From: Shewanella saliphila
GTDB taxonomy: Bacteria > Pseudomonadota > Gammaproteobacteria > Enterobacterales > Shewanellaceae
DNA length: 35,857 nucleotides
Direction of reading: 5' to 3'
NCBI RefSeq assembly: GCF_014648295.1
Contig: NZ_BMQV01000045.1
Span: 1-35,857 of the forward strand
This document shows positions 8,662 through 16,740 of this stretch, one piece after another. Under the pieces are notes generated by a model. It was given only the letters and a program-made list of their open reading frames with translations. It had not been told where the DNA came from and did not search any database. Each line of letters opens with the position of its first letter. Within the stretch, counting starts at the first letter, position 1. The translations under genes were made by a program, and so were the position numbers.

Positions 8662-9831
8662 ATGAACATAACCCATAAATACTTGGTTGAAGGTCTGGTT
8701 TTTACCAGTTATGTGCTCTTTGCGATGGCATGGGTTGGCGGGACTGCCAGCATGAGCAACATAATGGCTTCAATGCACATTGATAGCCTAGCCTCTGCCA
8801 GCTTTATTAGTGGTGCGGTTACGTTAGCCAAAATTGTCGGTACGTTTGGCGCGGCTTATTTAGCGGTGAAAGTGGGGGTTAAGTATGCTTTTTTATTCGC
8901 CTCATTATTAATTGTGGTCGGAATTGTCACCCCTTACGCAACCCATTACGAGTTGCTATTGGCGAGTCGATTTTTAATGGGTTTAGGTGGCGCCTTTATG
9001 ATTGTTTACTTTAACCCGATAGTGATGCAGTGGTTTACTCCCGCCGAACGCCCGTTGATAAACGGCTTAAATGCGGTGGCTTTTAACGTTGGCACTGCAA
9101 TTGTTCTGTGGGGCATGAGCAGCATTAATGACATCACCGGCGGCTGGAAAAGTAGCCTGGTGTTGTTTTCGCTTGCCAGTTTGGTGCTTGCCATCCTGTG
9201 GATGCTAGTAAAGTTTGACGCTCCGGCTGAGGTTAAGCACGCAGCGGGATCAGAACCCACAGAATATGGCTATATGGACGGGTTAAAAGATAAGTTTAAT
9301 TGGCTCTACGCGTTTACTTATTCTGGGCTGCTGTCGTTTTATATCTGCCTATTCACTTTTTATCCGCAAGCGGGTATTAGTCAAAGTAAGTGGGTGATTG
9401 GTTTTGGCATTATCGGCACCATTGCGGGGATGTTATACAGCCGAAAAAATCCAATGCGCCTACCTATTATTCGTTTAAGTGGGCTGATTATTTTTATCAC
9501 AGTACTCGGGTTATCGTTTAGCTCGCAGCCTTGGTTACAAATCTTATGTGCGATGGTATTAGGCTTTTTTATCTTTTTTCCGATAACCGCATTAGTGTCT
9601 ATTCCCCATGAATTACCACAGATGACAGGGCAAAAAATTACCGTGGTGTTTAGTCTGTTCTGGTCGATTAGTTACCTGGTATCAACCATTGTGCTATGGG
9701 TATTTGGCAAGTTAGTGGATATGAATGATGGCAGTTACACCAGTTCATTTTTGATGATTACCTTGCTTACCGGCACGGTATTTGTGGGCAGTTATTTTTT
9801 ACCTGAAACGGGTAAATCAAAGGAGTCATGA
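8662..9831 (+). CDS. MFS transporter
   Basis: A 389-residue inner-membrane protein with about 12 hydrophobic helices and the major facilitator layout. A family-style loop LAVKVGVKYAF lies between helices 2 and 3, there is an LLASRFLMGLGGAF segment in helix 4, and a central hydrophilic loop (about residues 180-215) lies between the halves. The gene is divergent from the kinase. Its stop overlaps the region of the following esterase start (ATGA), so the two are translationally coupled. From context I infer uptake of 3-hydroxybutyrate, short oligomers or a related carboxylate; the sequence alone does not fix a substrate. The ribosome-binding site is weak (AAGG 14 bases upstream). Confidence 0.85.
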   Translation: MNITHKYLVEGLVFTSYVLFAMAWVGGTASMSNIMASMHIDSLASASFISGAVTLAKIVGTFGAAYLAVKVGVKYAFLFASLLIVVGIVTPYATHYELLLASRFLMGLGGAFMIVYFNPIVMQWFTPAERPLINGLNAVAFNVGTAIVLWGMSSINDITGGWKSSLVLFSLASLVLAILWMLVKFDAPAEVKHAAGSEPTEYGYMDGLKDKFNWLYAFTYSGLLSFYICLFTFYPQAGISQSKWVIGFGIIGTIAGMLYSRKNPMRLPIIRLSGLIIFITVLGLSFSSQPWLQILCAMVLGFFIFFPITALVSIPHELPQMTGQKITVVFSLFWSISYLVSTIVLWVFGKLVDMNDGSYTSSFLMITLLTGTVFVGSYFLPETGKSKES

Positions 9832-9833
9832 TA

Positions 9834-10772
9834 ATGAGAGGCACAGTGTCTACTAAGTTGACTGATTTTTTGGCCCAGGCAAATAGTAACATTGCCCTGG
9901 CTAAGCAAAATAATATCCAATTTACACCGACAATATTGCGGGAAAACTTAAACAAACTAAGCGGGTTAATGAGTGACTCACCAGCGGTGTCTTATATTGC
10001 AGATAAAACGTTGACGTTACCCGACCGTATTATTCCCGTCAGAATTTATAGTCCTGCGCCAGATAAACCTTTGCCAGTGTTATTACATTTTCATGGTGGT
10101 GGGCACATGTGTGGTAGCGTAGAGTTGTACGACCCTATTTGCCGCCACCTTGCCAGTATTGCTCAGTGTGTAGTGATTTCGGTTGAGTATCGCTTGGCGC
10201 CAGAGCATCCTTATCCCGCAGGGATTGATGATTGCGAACAGGTACTCATACGTTACGCTGAGTTACTCGGTGATGTTAAGCATCAAGATTCGGTCACGAT
10301 TATTGGTGACAGTGCCGGTGGTGCCATTTGCACCAGTTTAAGCATGAAAAGCTTAACGGATAAACGGCTTAAAATAGACCAACAAATTTTGATTTACCCC
10401 AGCGTCGACTACACATTAACAAGCCCATCATTAGACAGTAATGGCACAGGGTTCTTACTCGAAACAACTCGCATAAAGTGGTATTTCGAGCAGTATTTTC
10501 AATCGACTGATGCCGATATTATTAAACAGGCTTCACCTTTATTGGGGGCTATGTCGGCAGCATTACCTAAAACGTTGATCTTTACTGCAGGCTGCGATCC
10601 ACTTCGGGATGAAGGCATAGCTTATGCTAAGGCATTAACTGCTGCAGGGGTTGATGTTGAGCATCATTCGCTTGACGGTATGATCCACGCCTACATGTTG
10701 CTGCACGATCTTGTTAAAGATGAATGTATGGCAACCTATCAACATATCGCTAAGTTTATGGTCAAGGTTTAA
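9834..10772 (+). CDS. HSL-family alpha/beta-hydrolase (esterase)
   Basis: A cytoplasmic esterase of the hormone-sensitive-lipase family: HGGG oxyanion motif (HFHGGGHMCGS), the YRLAPEHPYPAG motif typical of that family, nucleophile in GDSAGGA, acid in the GCDPLRDEG region, and the catalytic His in GMIHAY. No signal peptide is seen. The start at 9834 sits eight bases after AGGAG; an in-frame ATG at 9828 is only two bases from it and overlaps the transporter stop. The coupling to the transporter suggests it hydrolyses the imported compound. Given the PHB-depolymerase relative and the 3-hydroxybutyrate dehydrogenase nearby, an intracellular hydroxybutyrate-oligomer or ester hydrolase is a reasonable inference, not a demonstrated role. 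Confidence 0.85.
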   Translation: MRGTVSTKLTDFLAQANSNIALAKQNNIQFTPTILRENLNKLSGLMSDSPAVSYIADKTLTLPDRIIPVRIYSPAPDKPLPVLLHFHGGGHMCGSVELYDPICRHLASIAQCVVISVEYRLAPEHPYPAGIDDCEQVLIRYAELLGDVKHQDSVTIIGDSAGGAICTSLSMKSLTDKRLKIDQQILIYPSVDYTLTSPSLDSNGTGFLLETTRIKWYFEQYFQSTDADIIKQASPLLGAMSAALPKTLIFTAGCDPLRDEGIAYAKALTAAGVDVEHHSLDGMIHAYMLLHDLVKDECMATYQHIAKFMVKV

Positions 10773-10804
10773 CTGCATTACCCACGGCCTATTGTTTTAG
10801 GCAT

Positions 10805-10836
10805 TAAAAAAGCCCTTATCGATATGAATAGGGGCT
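10805..10836 (-). terminator. Terminator of the 3-hydroxybutyrate dehydrogenase gene
   Basis: Read on the minus strand, AGCCCCTAT pairs with ATAAGGGCT (one G-T wobble) and is followed by a run of T. It lies between two converging genes. On the plus strand it lacks a T-run and would work poorly. Confidence 0.8.
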
Positions 10837-10882
10837 AACATTTAATATGAGATTACCTACTATAAATCAATCACACCAAAGC

Positions 10883-11683
10883 TTATTGCGCAGTCCAGGC
10901 ACCATCCATTGGTAATGCCGCACCAGTAATGCCTTTTGCCGCGCCGCCGCAAAGAAACAATACAAACTCACCAATTTGTCTCGGCGCGAGCATTTCTGGT
11001 AACGGCTGTTTGGCTGTCACGAGTTGATATTTTGCCTCGTTATAACTTAAGTTTTTGTCGCTTGCGATGTTGTCAATTTGTTTGCCGATAAGCGGTGTAT
11101 CAACCCAACCAGGGCATATCGCATTGACCGTAATACCTTGCTCTGCACATTCAATGGACACCACTTTGGTTAAGCCCACTATGCCGTGTTTTGCTGCGCA
11201 ATATGCCACCTTATTTGCTGAGCCGACTAAACCATGTACTGAGGCAATATTAATAATTCGCCCCCATTGTTTATTGGCCATTGCGGGCACAACTTTTTGG
11301 ATGGTATGAAAGGCAGAAGATAAGTTAATCGCGATAATGTCGTTCCACTTTTCAATCGGAAAGTTGGCCACATCTTGAGTGTGCTGAATGCCAGCGTTAT
11401 TGACTAAAATATCAATACTGCCTAATTGCTCCACGGCCGCGTCCATAAACTCATGTATACAGGCTGGGTCTCTTAAATCGGCATTGCTAAAATAGGTGTT
11501 TATTTGATATTGGGTGGTAAATTCAGCGGCTAATGCAGTGCCTTCATCCTGCGTCATCAATCCATGCAATACGATATGACAGCCTTGTTCAGCCAGTACA
11601 TGAGCGGTGGCCAAGCCTATACCGCTTGTTGAGCCGGTTATCAGTGCTACTTTCCCTTTTAGTCCCGTGTGTAACGTCGACAT
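10883..11683 (-). CDS. bdhA: D-3-hydroxybutyrate dehydrogenase
   Basis: A 266-residue short-chain dehydrogenase that would oxidise D-3-hydroxybutyrate to acetoacetate with NAD+ in the cytoplasm. It has the cofactor motif GSTSGIG (17-23), NNAG (95-98), and catalytic Ser148 and Tyr161-x-x-x-Lys165. The Q100, H150 and C-terminal ALPMDGAWTAQ features match bacterial 3-hydroxybutyrate dehydrogenases closely, as does the opening LKGKVALITGSTSGIG. GAGGA lies eight bases upstream of the ATG. Its position next to two esterases and a transporter supports a poly- or oligo-hydroxybutyrate catabolic role. The only serious alternative is another SDR of the same subfamily. Confidence 0.88.
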   Translation of the reverse strand: MSTLHTGLKGKVALITGSTSGIGLATAHVLAEQGCHIVLHGLMTQDEGTALAAEFTTQYQINTYFSNADLRDPACIHEFMDAAVEQLGSIDILVNNAGIQHTQDVANFPIEKWNDIIAINLSSAFHTIQKVVPAMANKQWGRIINIASVHGLVGSANKVAYCAAKHGIVGLTKVVSIECAEQGITVNAICPGWVDTPLIGKQIDNIASDKNLSYNEAKYQLVTAKQPLPEMLAPRQIGEFVLFLCGGAAKGITGAALPMDGAWTAQ

Positions 11684-11816
11684 AGTATCGGTTCCTCAAT
11701 CCAATTTAGTACTTTCAGGGTAAAGTAATTTAGGTAATATTTAATTGGCACCTTAGTACCATATGGCATCAGCAACTTGGCATGTACTTAGCCACAGCCA
11801 TAACATCAATGAGCAG

Positions 11817-12662
11817 TTACCAGTTAATCGGCTCGCCTTGCCAGTCGAGGTAACTGGCTTCGCCGTTGGGCTCACTGTTATCCATAATTTGCTGTAACTG
11901 GCTGGCGACAAAGGCAGGGGTAAATAGTTTGCCTTGAGGCACATTGGCTTGAAAAGGTTTTGATAATGGCGTGTCGGTGGTGCCGGGGTGAAACGCAATA
12001 AGTTTCACGCGTTTAAGGCGTCTGGCATATTCCACTGCCGTGGTTTTAATGAGCATGTTTAATGCCGCTTTTGAGGCGCGATAGCCATACCAACCGCCGA
12101 GGCGATTATCTGAAATACTGCCGACTCGAGCACTTAATATACTGATAACACATTTTTGCTTAGCGCTTACTTTATGACGTGGTTGCGACAACAATGGGGT
12201 GAGGGCGCTTAGCCATAACATGGGTACAATACTGTTGGCATAAAACAGCTGCTCTAACGAATGTGCATCAATATCTTCAATGCGTTTTTCTGGCATTAAG
12301 CCTGGCTCTTTTGTGCTGATGTGCTGGTTTTTACTGTGCAATATACCATTACACATCACTATGCGAGTCACTGTGCCTGCAATCTTCGCAATATCGCAAA
12401 CACATTGCTCTATTGAGGCTTGTTGATAATCACAGCTAAAGTGCTGGTGGTTAGCACTTCCTGTTAGTTCGCTGCCCATTAGTTCAGGCAACTTAATGTT
12501 GGCCTGACGGCTAATCGTGATGATTTGTAACGGTTCTGCGACAGGTGAGTTTTGCTGCTGTTGCTTTGCGTGTTGATGGCAGGTTTGCTCGATAAAGGCT
12601 TGGGCAATAAAGGATGACGCCCCAATTACAATAATGGTTTCAGTAGTCGTTGAATCGCTCAT
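11817..12662 (-). CDS. Short-chain dehydrogenase/reductase, C-factor-like
   Basis: A 281-residue SDR-fold protein. The N-terminal nucleotide-binding loop is unusual (VIGASSFIAQAF rather than TGxxxGxG). The catalytic YxxxK is present in YRASKAALNML, after a serine-containing strand (SILSARVGSISDN). The C-terminus contains FHPGTTDTPLSKPF, a segment typical of CsgA/C-factor-like SDRs. A glutamine-rich stretch follows the first helix. It lies 11 bases after a DCC-family gene, so the two form an operon divergent from folX-folE-folM. No substrate can be assigned; a link to pterin metabolism is possible from neighbourhood only. Confidence 0.75.
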   Translation of the reverse strand: MSDSTTTETIIVIGASSFIAQAFIEQTCHQHAKQQQQNSPVAEPLQIITISRQANIKLPELMGSELTGSANHQHFSCDYQQASIEQCVCDIAKIAGTVTRIVMCNGILHSKNQHISTKEPGLMPEKRIEDIDAHSLEQLFYANSIVPMLWLSALTPLLSQPRHKVSAKQKCVISILSARVGSISDNRLGGWYGYRASKAALNMLIKTTAVEYARRLKRVKLIAFHPGTTDTPLSKPFQANVPQGKLFTPAFVASQLQQIMDNSEPNGEASYLDWQGEPINW

Positions 12663-12673
12663 GCGCTTTGCCT

Positions 12674-13063
12674 TTATTTAATGTTACAACGGCCTGTGTC
12701 GCAGCGCTTTTGCCCGGTGAGTAAATAGGATATCCGGTAGCGATTACGCGCAAATGCTAGGTAAGCTTTATCGGCCACGGGTTTAATCACGGGCAGACGC
12801 AACATTTTTATCCAGCAATGTTTGCCTGTTAGCCCCCACGCTTTAGCAGTAACATCTAAACCATAAAGCCAGGTGCCATCGGCTTGCAGGCCATGCAATA
12901 TGGTATTGGCTTGCTCTACATTTAAATCAGGGAATCGTTGCTTGATGTCTGCGGCATTAATGTCTTCAAGCCCGATACGATTTAACCGGTCGTAGCGCTT
13001 TAATTGCTGCATTTCATTGAGGCACAGCGGGCAAGTGCCATCGTAAAATATTGTTAATTCCAT
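12674..13063 (-). CDS. DCC-family thiol-disulfide oxidoreductase-like protein (DUF393)
   Basis: A 129-residue protein with the family signature DGTCPLC (DxxCxxC) at residues 9-15, close to the N-terminus as usual, and family-like aromatic and charged segments after it. The C-terminus carries a second cysteine pair in CDTGRC, near the end. The DCC family is thought to be thiol-disulfide oxidoreductase-like, but few members are characterised. It is the first gene of a two-gene operon with the SDR and is divergent from folX with 167 bases between the starts. Confidence 0.82.
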   Translation of the reverse strand: MELTIFYDGTCPLCLNEMQQLKRYDRLNRIGLEDINAADIKQRFPDLNVEQANTILHGLQADGTWLYGLDVTAKAWGLTGKHCWIKMLRLPVIKPVADKAYLAFARNRYRISYLLTGQKRCDTGRCNIK

Positions 13064-13147
13064 TATTTACCTCGTGCTATTAGCGTTGCTGTGACTATTC
13101 TACGCATTAACGCGCAAACTAGTTTACCTTTTGTGAACAGGATTTAG

Positions 13148-13162
13148 CGATCAGCATGATCG
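13148..13162. promoter_or_regulatory. 15-bp palindrome in the divergent folX region
   Basis: CGATCA-GCA-TGATCG is a perfect inverted repeat with a 3-base centre, located between the divergent DCC-family and folX genes. A bound regulator could control both directions. No T-run follows closely enough to favour a terminator. Confidence 0.4.
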
Positions 13163-13230
13163 TTTTAGATTTATGATCTTTTTATTTCATCCTGGCGTAT
13201 AGCTTTAAAACAATCCACTAGGGCTAAATA

Positions 13231-13593
13231 ATGCCATTAAGCCAAGCTATTATTAACGTCACCAACTTACGTTTACGCACCTTTATTGGGTTTAACCAAG
13301 ACGAACGTGAAAAACAGCAAGATGTGGTGATCAACATTGAGATCCATTATCCAGCGGATCGTTCGTTTCAAACCGACGATGTCGCAGATGCACTAAACTA
13401 CAAGGTAATCACCAAAAAAGTGATTCAGCATGTAGAAGAAGGTCGTTTTTTATTACTCGAAAAACTGGTGGCTGACGTACTCGACATTTGTCGTGAGCAT
13501 CCAAGCGTAACCCTAGCCCGAGTCACCATCGATAAACCACATGCACTGCGTTTTGCCGACTCTGTATCTTTGTCTTTAGAGTATCGCAGTTAA
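13231..13593 (+). CDS. folX: Dihydroneopterin triphosphate 2'-epimerase
   Basis: A 120-residue pterin enzyme strongly resembling E. coli FolX: the shared core includes NLRLRTFIG, DVVINIEIHYPAD, DALNYKVITKKVIQHVE, LLEKLVADVLDI and HALRFADSVSLSLE. FolX epimerises 7,8-dihydroneopterin triphosphate to the monapterin form, which FolM then reduces. It is related to FolB aldolase, but the HYPAD and DALNY segments favour FolX. It begins the folX-folE-folM cluster and is only 22 bases from folE. It is cytoplasmic, and an octamer in known family members. Confidence 0.92.
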   Translation: MPLSQAIINVTNLRLRTFIGFNQDEREKQQDVVINIEIHYPADRSFQTDDVADALNYKVITKKVIQHVEEGRFLLLEKLVADVLDICREHPSVTLARVTIDKPHALRFADSVSLSLEYRS

Positions 13594-13615
13594 CCCATTG
13601 ATTAAGGATGTTATT

Positions 13616-14284
13616 ATGACCACCATTAATGACATAACTCGCGCCGAGTTGTCTGCCGAAGCACTTAAAGTACAACAGGCGTTAGTCGACCATGGTCTTG
13701 AAACGCCACTGATTCCAAGTGATATGAACAGCGAGCAAAAGTATCAACGTATTAAAGGCTTAATGACTGAAGTTGTGTCGACGCTTGGCCTTGATTTAAG
13801 CGACGACAGCCTAGCTGAAACGCCGCATCGTATAGCTAAAATGTACGTCAATGAGATTTTCTCAGGCCTTGATTACGCTAACTTCCCTAAAATTACCCAA
13901 ATTGACAATAAAATGGGTGTTGAAGAGATGGTGAAAATCAGCAACATCAGTGTCGTGAGCACCTGCGAGCATCATTTTATTACTATTGATGGCTTGGCTA
14001 AGGTGGCTTACATTCCTAAAGGCAACATTATTGGCTTATCTAAAATTAACCGTATTGTGCGCTTTTTTGCCCAACGCCCGCAGGTGCAAGAACGTCTCAC
14101 ACAACAAATTTTAGTGGCGCTGCAAACCTTGCTCGAAACCGACGATGTTGCAGTTAGCATAAACGCGACTCATTACTGTGTTAAATCTCGCGGCATTATG
14201 GACACCTCATCGAGCACCCAAACCACGGCGCTTGGCGGTTGTTTTAAAGCTAATCCAGCCAGTCGTGCTGAATTTTTAGCGTAA
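13616..14284 (+). CDS. folE: GTP cyclohydrolase I
   Basis: A 222-residue enzyme converting GTP to 7,8-dihydroneopterin triphosphate, the first step of folate and pterin synthesis. Recognisable blocks are ETPHRIAKMYVNEIFSGLDY, the zinc-binding STCEHHF, GLSKINRIV and FFAQRPQVQERLTQQI, with a second zinc cysteine in HYCVKSRGI. The start at 13616 has AAGGA seven bases upstream; a TTG at 13598 would extend it by six residues and overlap the ribosome-binding site. It supplies the FolX substrate and is probably cotranscribed with folX. Confidence 0.95.
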   Translation: MTTINDITRAELSAEALKVQQALVDHGLETPLIPSDMNSEQKYQRIKGLMTEVVSTLGLDLSDDSLAETPHRIAKMYVNEIFSGLDYANFPKITQIDNKMGVEEMVKISNISVVSTCEHHFITIDGLAKVAYIPKGNIIGLSKINRIVRFFAQRPQVQERLTQQILVALQTLLETDDVAVSINATHYCVKSRGIMDTSSSTQTTALGGCFKANPASRAEFLA

Positions 14285-14311
14285 CGTTATACGGTTTATT
14301 TCCATTTATTT

Positions 14312-14350
14312 AATGGCTTCAAGCTCCCCAGAGTTGAGGCCATTTTTTTA
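14312..14350 (+). terminator. Terminator after folE
   Basis: AATGGCTTCAA pairs with TTGAGGCCATT (one wobble) and is followed by seven T. It ends the folX-folE unit, so folM probably has its own promoter. Confidence 0.85.
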
Positions 14351-14387
14351 GGCCGCAAGCGCTGTATTAAAAGTTTAACCCTTAACA

Positions 14388-14433
14388 CTTATGATAAATG
14401 CTTATCATAAGCACTTAATTTGCTTATGATAAG
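14388..14433. promoter_or_regulatory. Three CTTATGATAAG-type sites upstream of folM
   Basis: CTTATGATAA (14388-14397), CTTATCATAAG (14401-14411) and CTTATGATAAG (14423-14433). The second is the exact reverse complement of the third, with 11 bases between, and the first is a further copy. The cluster ends about 40 bases before the folM start, where an operator would act. The cognate regulator is not known from this window. Confidence 0.5.
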
Positions 14434-14472
14434 TTTTAGGCTAAGTTATTAACCAAACATAAAGAGAGCATT

Positions 14473-15201
14473 ATGGAACGCACAATACTGATCACCGGCG
14501 TAGGTAAGCGCATTGGTTATGCGCTGGCTAAGTATTATTTGGCCCAGGGTCATCATGTTATTGGCACTTATCGTACTCATTACGACAGTATCGAGCAGTT
14601 AGGCAAGCTTGGAGCCAGTTTACATTCGTGCGACTTAACTGATCCTGCTGCAATTGAGGCGTTAATTGCCCACATAAATCAACATCATGACCGCCTCGAC
14701 ACTATTATCCATAACGCCTCTGACTGGTTACCAGACAATAGTGGTTTAAGTCCAAGCGAAACCATGGCGAGGATGATGCAAATTCATGTCGCTGCGCCTT
14801 ATCAAATTAACTTCGCTTTAGGTCCATTGTTGGTTGCTGCCGCTAAAACCAATGAAGACAGCATCGGCGCCAGCAATATTATTCATATCACCGACTATGT
14901 CGCCGAAAAAGGCAGTAAAAAGCATATTGCTTACGCGGCCAGTAAAGCGGCATTGCATAATATGACCTTGTCATTTGCCAGCTTGCTTGCGCCACACGTT
15001 AAAGTGAACTCGATTGCCCCCGCGATGATTCTATTTAATGAGCACGACGATGATGCTTATAAAGTCAAAGCATTAGCGAAAGCGATTTTGCCAAGGGAAG
15101 CCGGCAATAATGAAATTATTAGCCTTATCGACTACCTGCAAGGCAGCCATTACGTTACGGGTCGAAGTTATGCTGTAGATGGTGGTAGGCAGTTAAAATA
15201 G
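14473..15201 (+). CDS. folM: Dihydromonapterin reductase
   Basis: A 242-residue SDR matching FolM: ITGVGKRIGYALA cofactor loop, YRTHY, LHNASDWL-type segment (IIHNASDWLPD), MMQIHV, IIHITDYV, HIAYAASKAALHNMT (YxxxK), VKVNSIAPAMILFNEHDD and VTGRSYAVDGGRQLK. FolM reduces dihydromonapterin to tetrahydromonapterin and has some dihydrofolate reductase activity. AGAGAG lies upstream of the ATG. Together with FolE and FolX it completes a tetrahydromonapterin pathway, which in some bacteria supplies the cofactor of phenylalanine hydroxylase; no such hydroxylase is in this window. Confidence 0.92.
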   Translation: MERTILITGVGKRIGYALAKYYLAQGHHVIGTYRTHYDSIEQLGKLGASLHSCDLTDPAAIEALIAHINQHHDRLDTIIHNASDWLPDNSGLSPSETMARMMQIHVAAPYQINFALGPLLVAAAKTNEDSIGASNIIHITDYVAEKGSKKHIAYAASKAALHNMTLSFASLLAPHVKVNSIAPAMILFNEHDDDAYKVKALAKAILPREAGNNEIISLIDYLQGSHYVTGRSYAVDGGRQLK

Positions 15202-15352
15202 GCTTTACTCATCCATAAATAGAGTAAGAAACAAGTAGCCGCGATATGTAAATCATCATTTCGCAGCAACTTGCTATAGACTTCTAGATGGCTAATTGCT
15301 AGTGTGGTTATTGATCAATATCACCACAGTCAATTATCTCAAGGAAGTCGCT

Positions 15353-16660
15353 ATGTCTGCAGAAAACATGAAACTGGAATCACTGGCATTACATTATGGC
15401 TATGAGTCAGAAGCTACGACTAAAGCTGCTGCAGTGCCGATTTACCAAACCACCTCGTACACCTTTGACGATACCCAGCATGGCGCAGACCTATTCGACC
15501 TCAAAGTCGCAGGTAATATTTATACCCGTATCATGAACCCAACCACCAGTGTGTTAGAGCAACGCTTAGCTGCTATCGAAGGCGGTATTGGTGCACTTGC
15601 TGTAGCATCGGGTATGGCGGCTATTACCTATGCGATTCAAGCGCTCACTCAAGTAGGCGATAACATTGTTAGCACAAGCCAACTGTATGGCGGCACCTAT
15701 AACTTATTTGCTCATACTCTGCCGCGCCAGGGCGTTGAAGTGCGCATGGCTGCGTTTGATGACTTTGACGGTTTAGATGCATTAATTGACGATAAAACCA
15801 AAGCACTATTTTGTGAATCAATTGGTAACCCAGCCGGTAACATCGTCGATTTACAGCGTTTGGCCGATATTGCCCATAAACATGGGGTACCACTGATTGT
15901 TGATAATACTGTGGCGACACCGGTTTTGTGCCGCGCGTTTGATCACGGCGCCGACATTGTTATCCATTCATTGACCAAATACATTGGCGGTCACGGCACC
16001 ACTATTGGTGGGGTGATTATTGACTCAGGTAAGTTTGATTGGGTTGCTAATAAAGAACGTTTTGCAATTCTTAATGAACCCGATCCGTCTTATCATGGCG
16101 TGGTGTACACCGATGCCTTTGGCCCAGCAGCCTACATTGGCCGTTGCCGTGTAGTACCACTGCGTAATACCGGTGCTGCCTTGTCGCCACAAAGTGCATT
16201 TTTGCTACTACAAGGGCTCGAAACGCTTAGCTTGCGAATGGAGCGTCATTGCAGTAATGCCCTTGCGCTGGCTGATTTTTTACAAAAACACCCAAGTGTT
16301 AGCTGGGTCAATTACGCAGCACTGCCAGACAGCCCATACAATGCCACATGCCAAAAAATCACTGGCGGTAAAGCTTCTGGTATTATCAGCTTTGGGATTA
16401 AATCTGCTGATGCCGAAGCGGGCAAAATTGCAGGTGGTAAGTTTATTGATGCGCTGCAAATGGTGCTGCGTTTAGTCAACATTGGTGATGCTAAATCGCT
16501 CGCTTGTCACCCTGCTAGTACCACTCATCGCCAACTCAGCGGTGCAGAGCTTGCCAAAGCCGGTGTATCAGAAGACTTAGTGCGTATTTCGGTAGGTATT
16601 GAGCATATCGACGACATCATTGCTGATGTAAGCCAGGCATTAGATAAGGCAATTGTATAA
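15353..16660 (+). CDS. metY: O-acetylhomoserine sulfhydrylase
   Basis: A 435-residue PLP enzyme of the Cys/Met metabolism family. The N-terminal IPIYQTTSY-type motif is present (VPIYQTTSYTFDD), then YTRIMNPTTSVLEQRLAAIEGG, the DNTVATP loop, and Lys209 in HSLTKYIGGHG for PLP. The long insertion after it (SYHGVVYTDAFGPAAYIGRCR) distinguishes MetY from MetB or MetC. It makes homocysteine from O-acetylhomoserine and sulfide. The start at 15353 has AAGGAAG six bases upstream; the frame is open further upstream but without a better site. It is a single gene ended by a strong terminator. Confidence 0.93.
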   Translation: MSAENMKLESLALHYGYESEATTKAAAVPIYQTTSYTFDDTQHGADLFDLKVAGNIYTRIMNPTTSVLEQRLAAIEGGIGALAVASGMAAITYAIQALTQVGDNIVSTSQLYGGTYNLFAHTLPRQGVEVRMAAFDDFDGLDALIDDKTKALFCESIGNPAGNIVDLQRLADIAHKHGVPLIVDNTVATPVLCRAFDHGADIVIHSLTKYIGGHGTTIGGVIIDSGKFDWVANKERFAILNEPDPSYHGVVYTDAFGPAAYIGRCRVVPLRNTGAALSPQSAFLLLQGLETLSLRMERHCSNALALADFLQKHPSVSWVNYAALPDSPYNATCQKITGGKASGIISFGIKSADAEAGKIAGGKFIDALQMVLRLVNIGDAKSLACHPASTTHRQLSGAELAKAGVSEDLVRISVGIEHIDDIIADVSQALDKAIV

Positions 16661-16686
16661 GCTCACTTTTAGTCTAATTATTTAAC

Positions 16687-16727
16687 TAAAAAGCCCCATC
16701 AATAACATGTATTGATGGGGCTTTTTA
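16687..16727. terminator. Bidirectional terminator between metY and fau
   Basis: AAAAAGCCCCATCAAT and ATTGATGGGGCTTTTT form a perfect 16-bp inverted repeat with a 7-base loop. The flanking A and T runs serve both converging genes. Confidence 0.9.
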
Positions 16728-16740
16728 TTAAGAAACGATT

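Noticed and set aside
11684..11695. A third copy of the shared promoter motif before bdhA
   Set aside because: AACCGATACT overlaps the ribosome-binding site and matches only part of the other copies.
11753..11998. Open frame of 81 codons on the minus strand near the SDR gene
   Set aside because: It overlaps the 3' end of the SDR gene in another frame and has no protein-like features.
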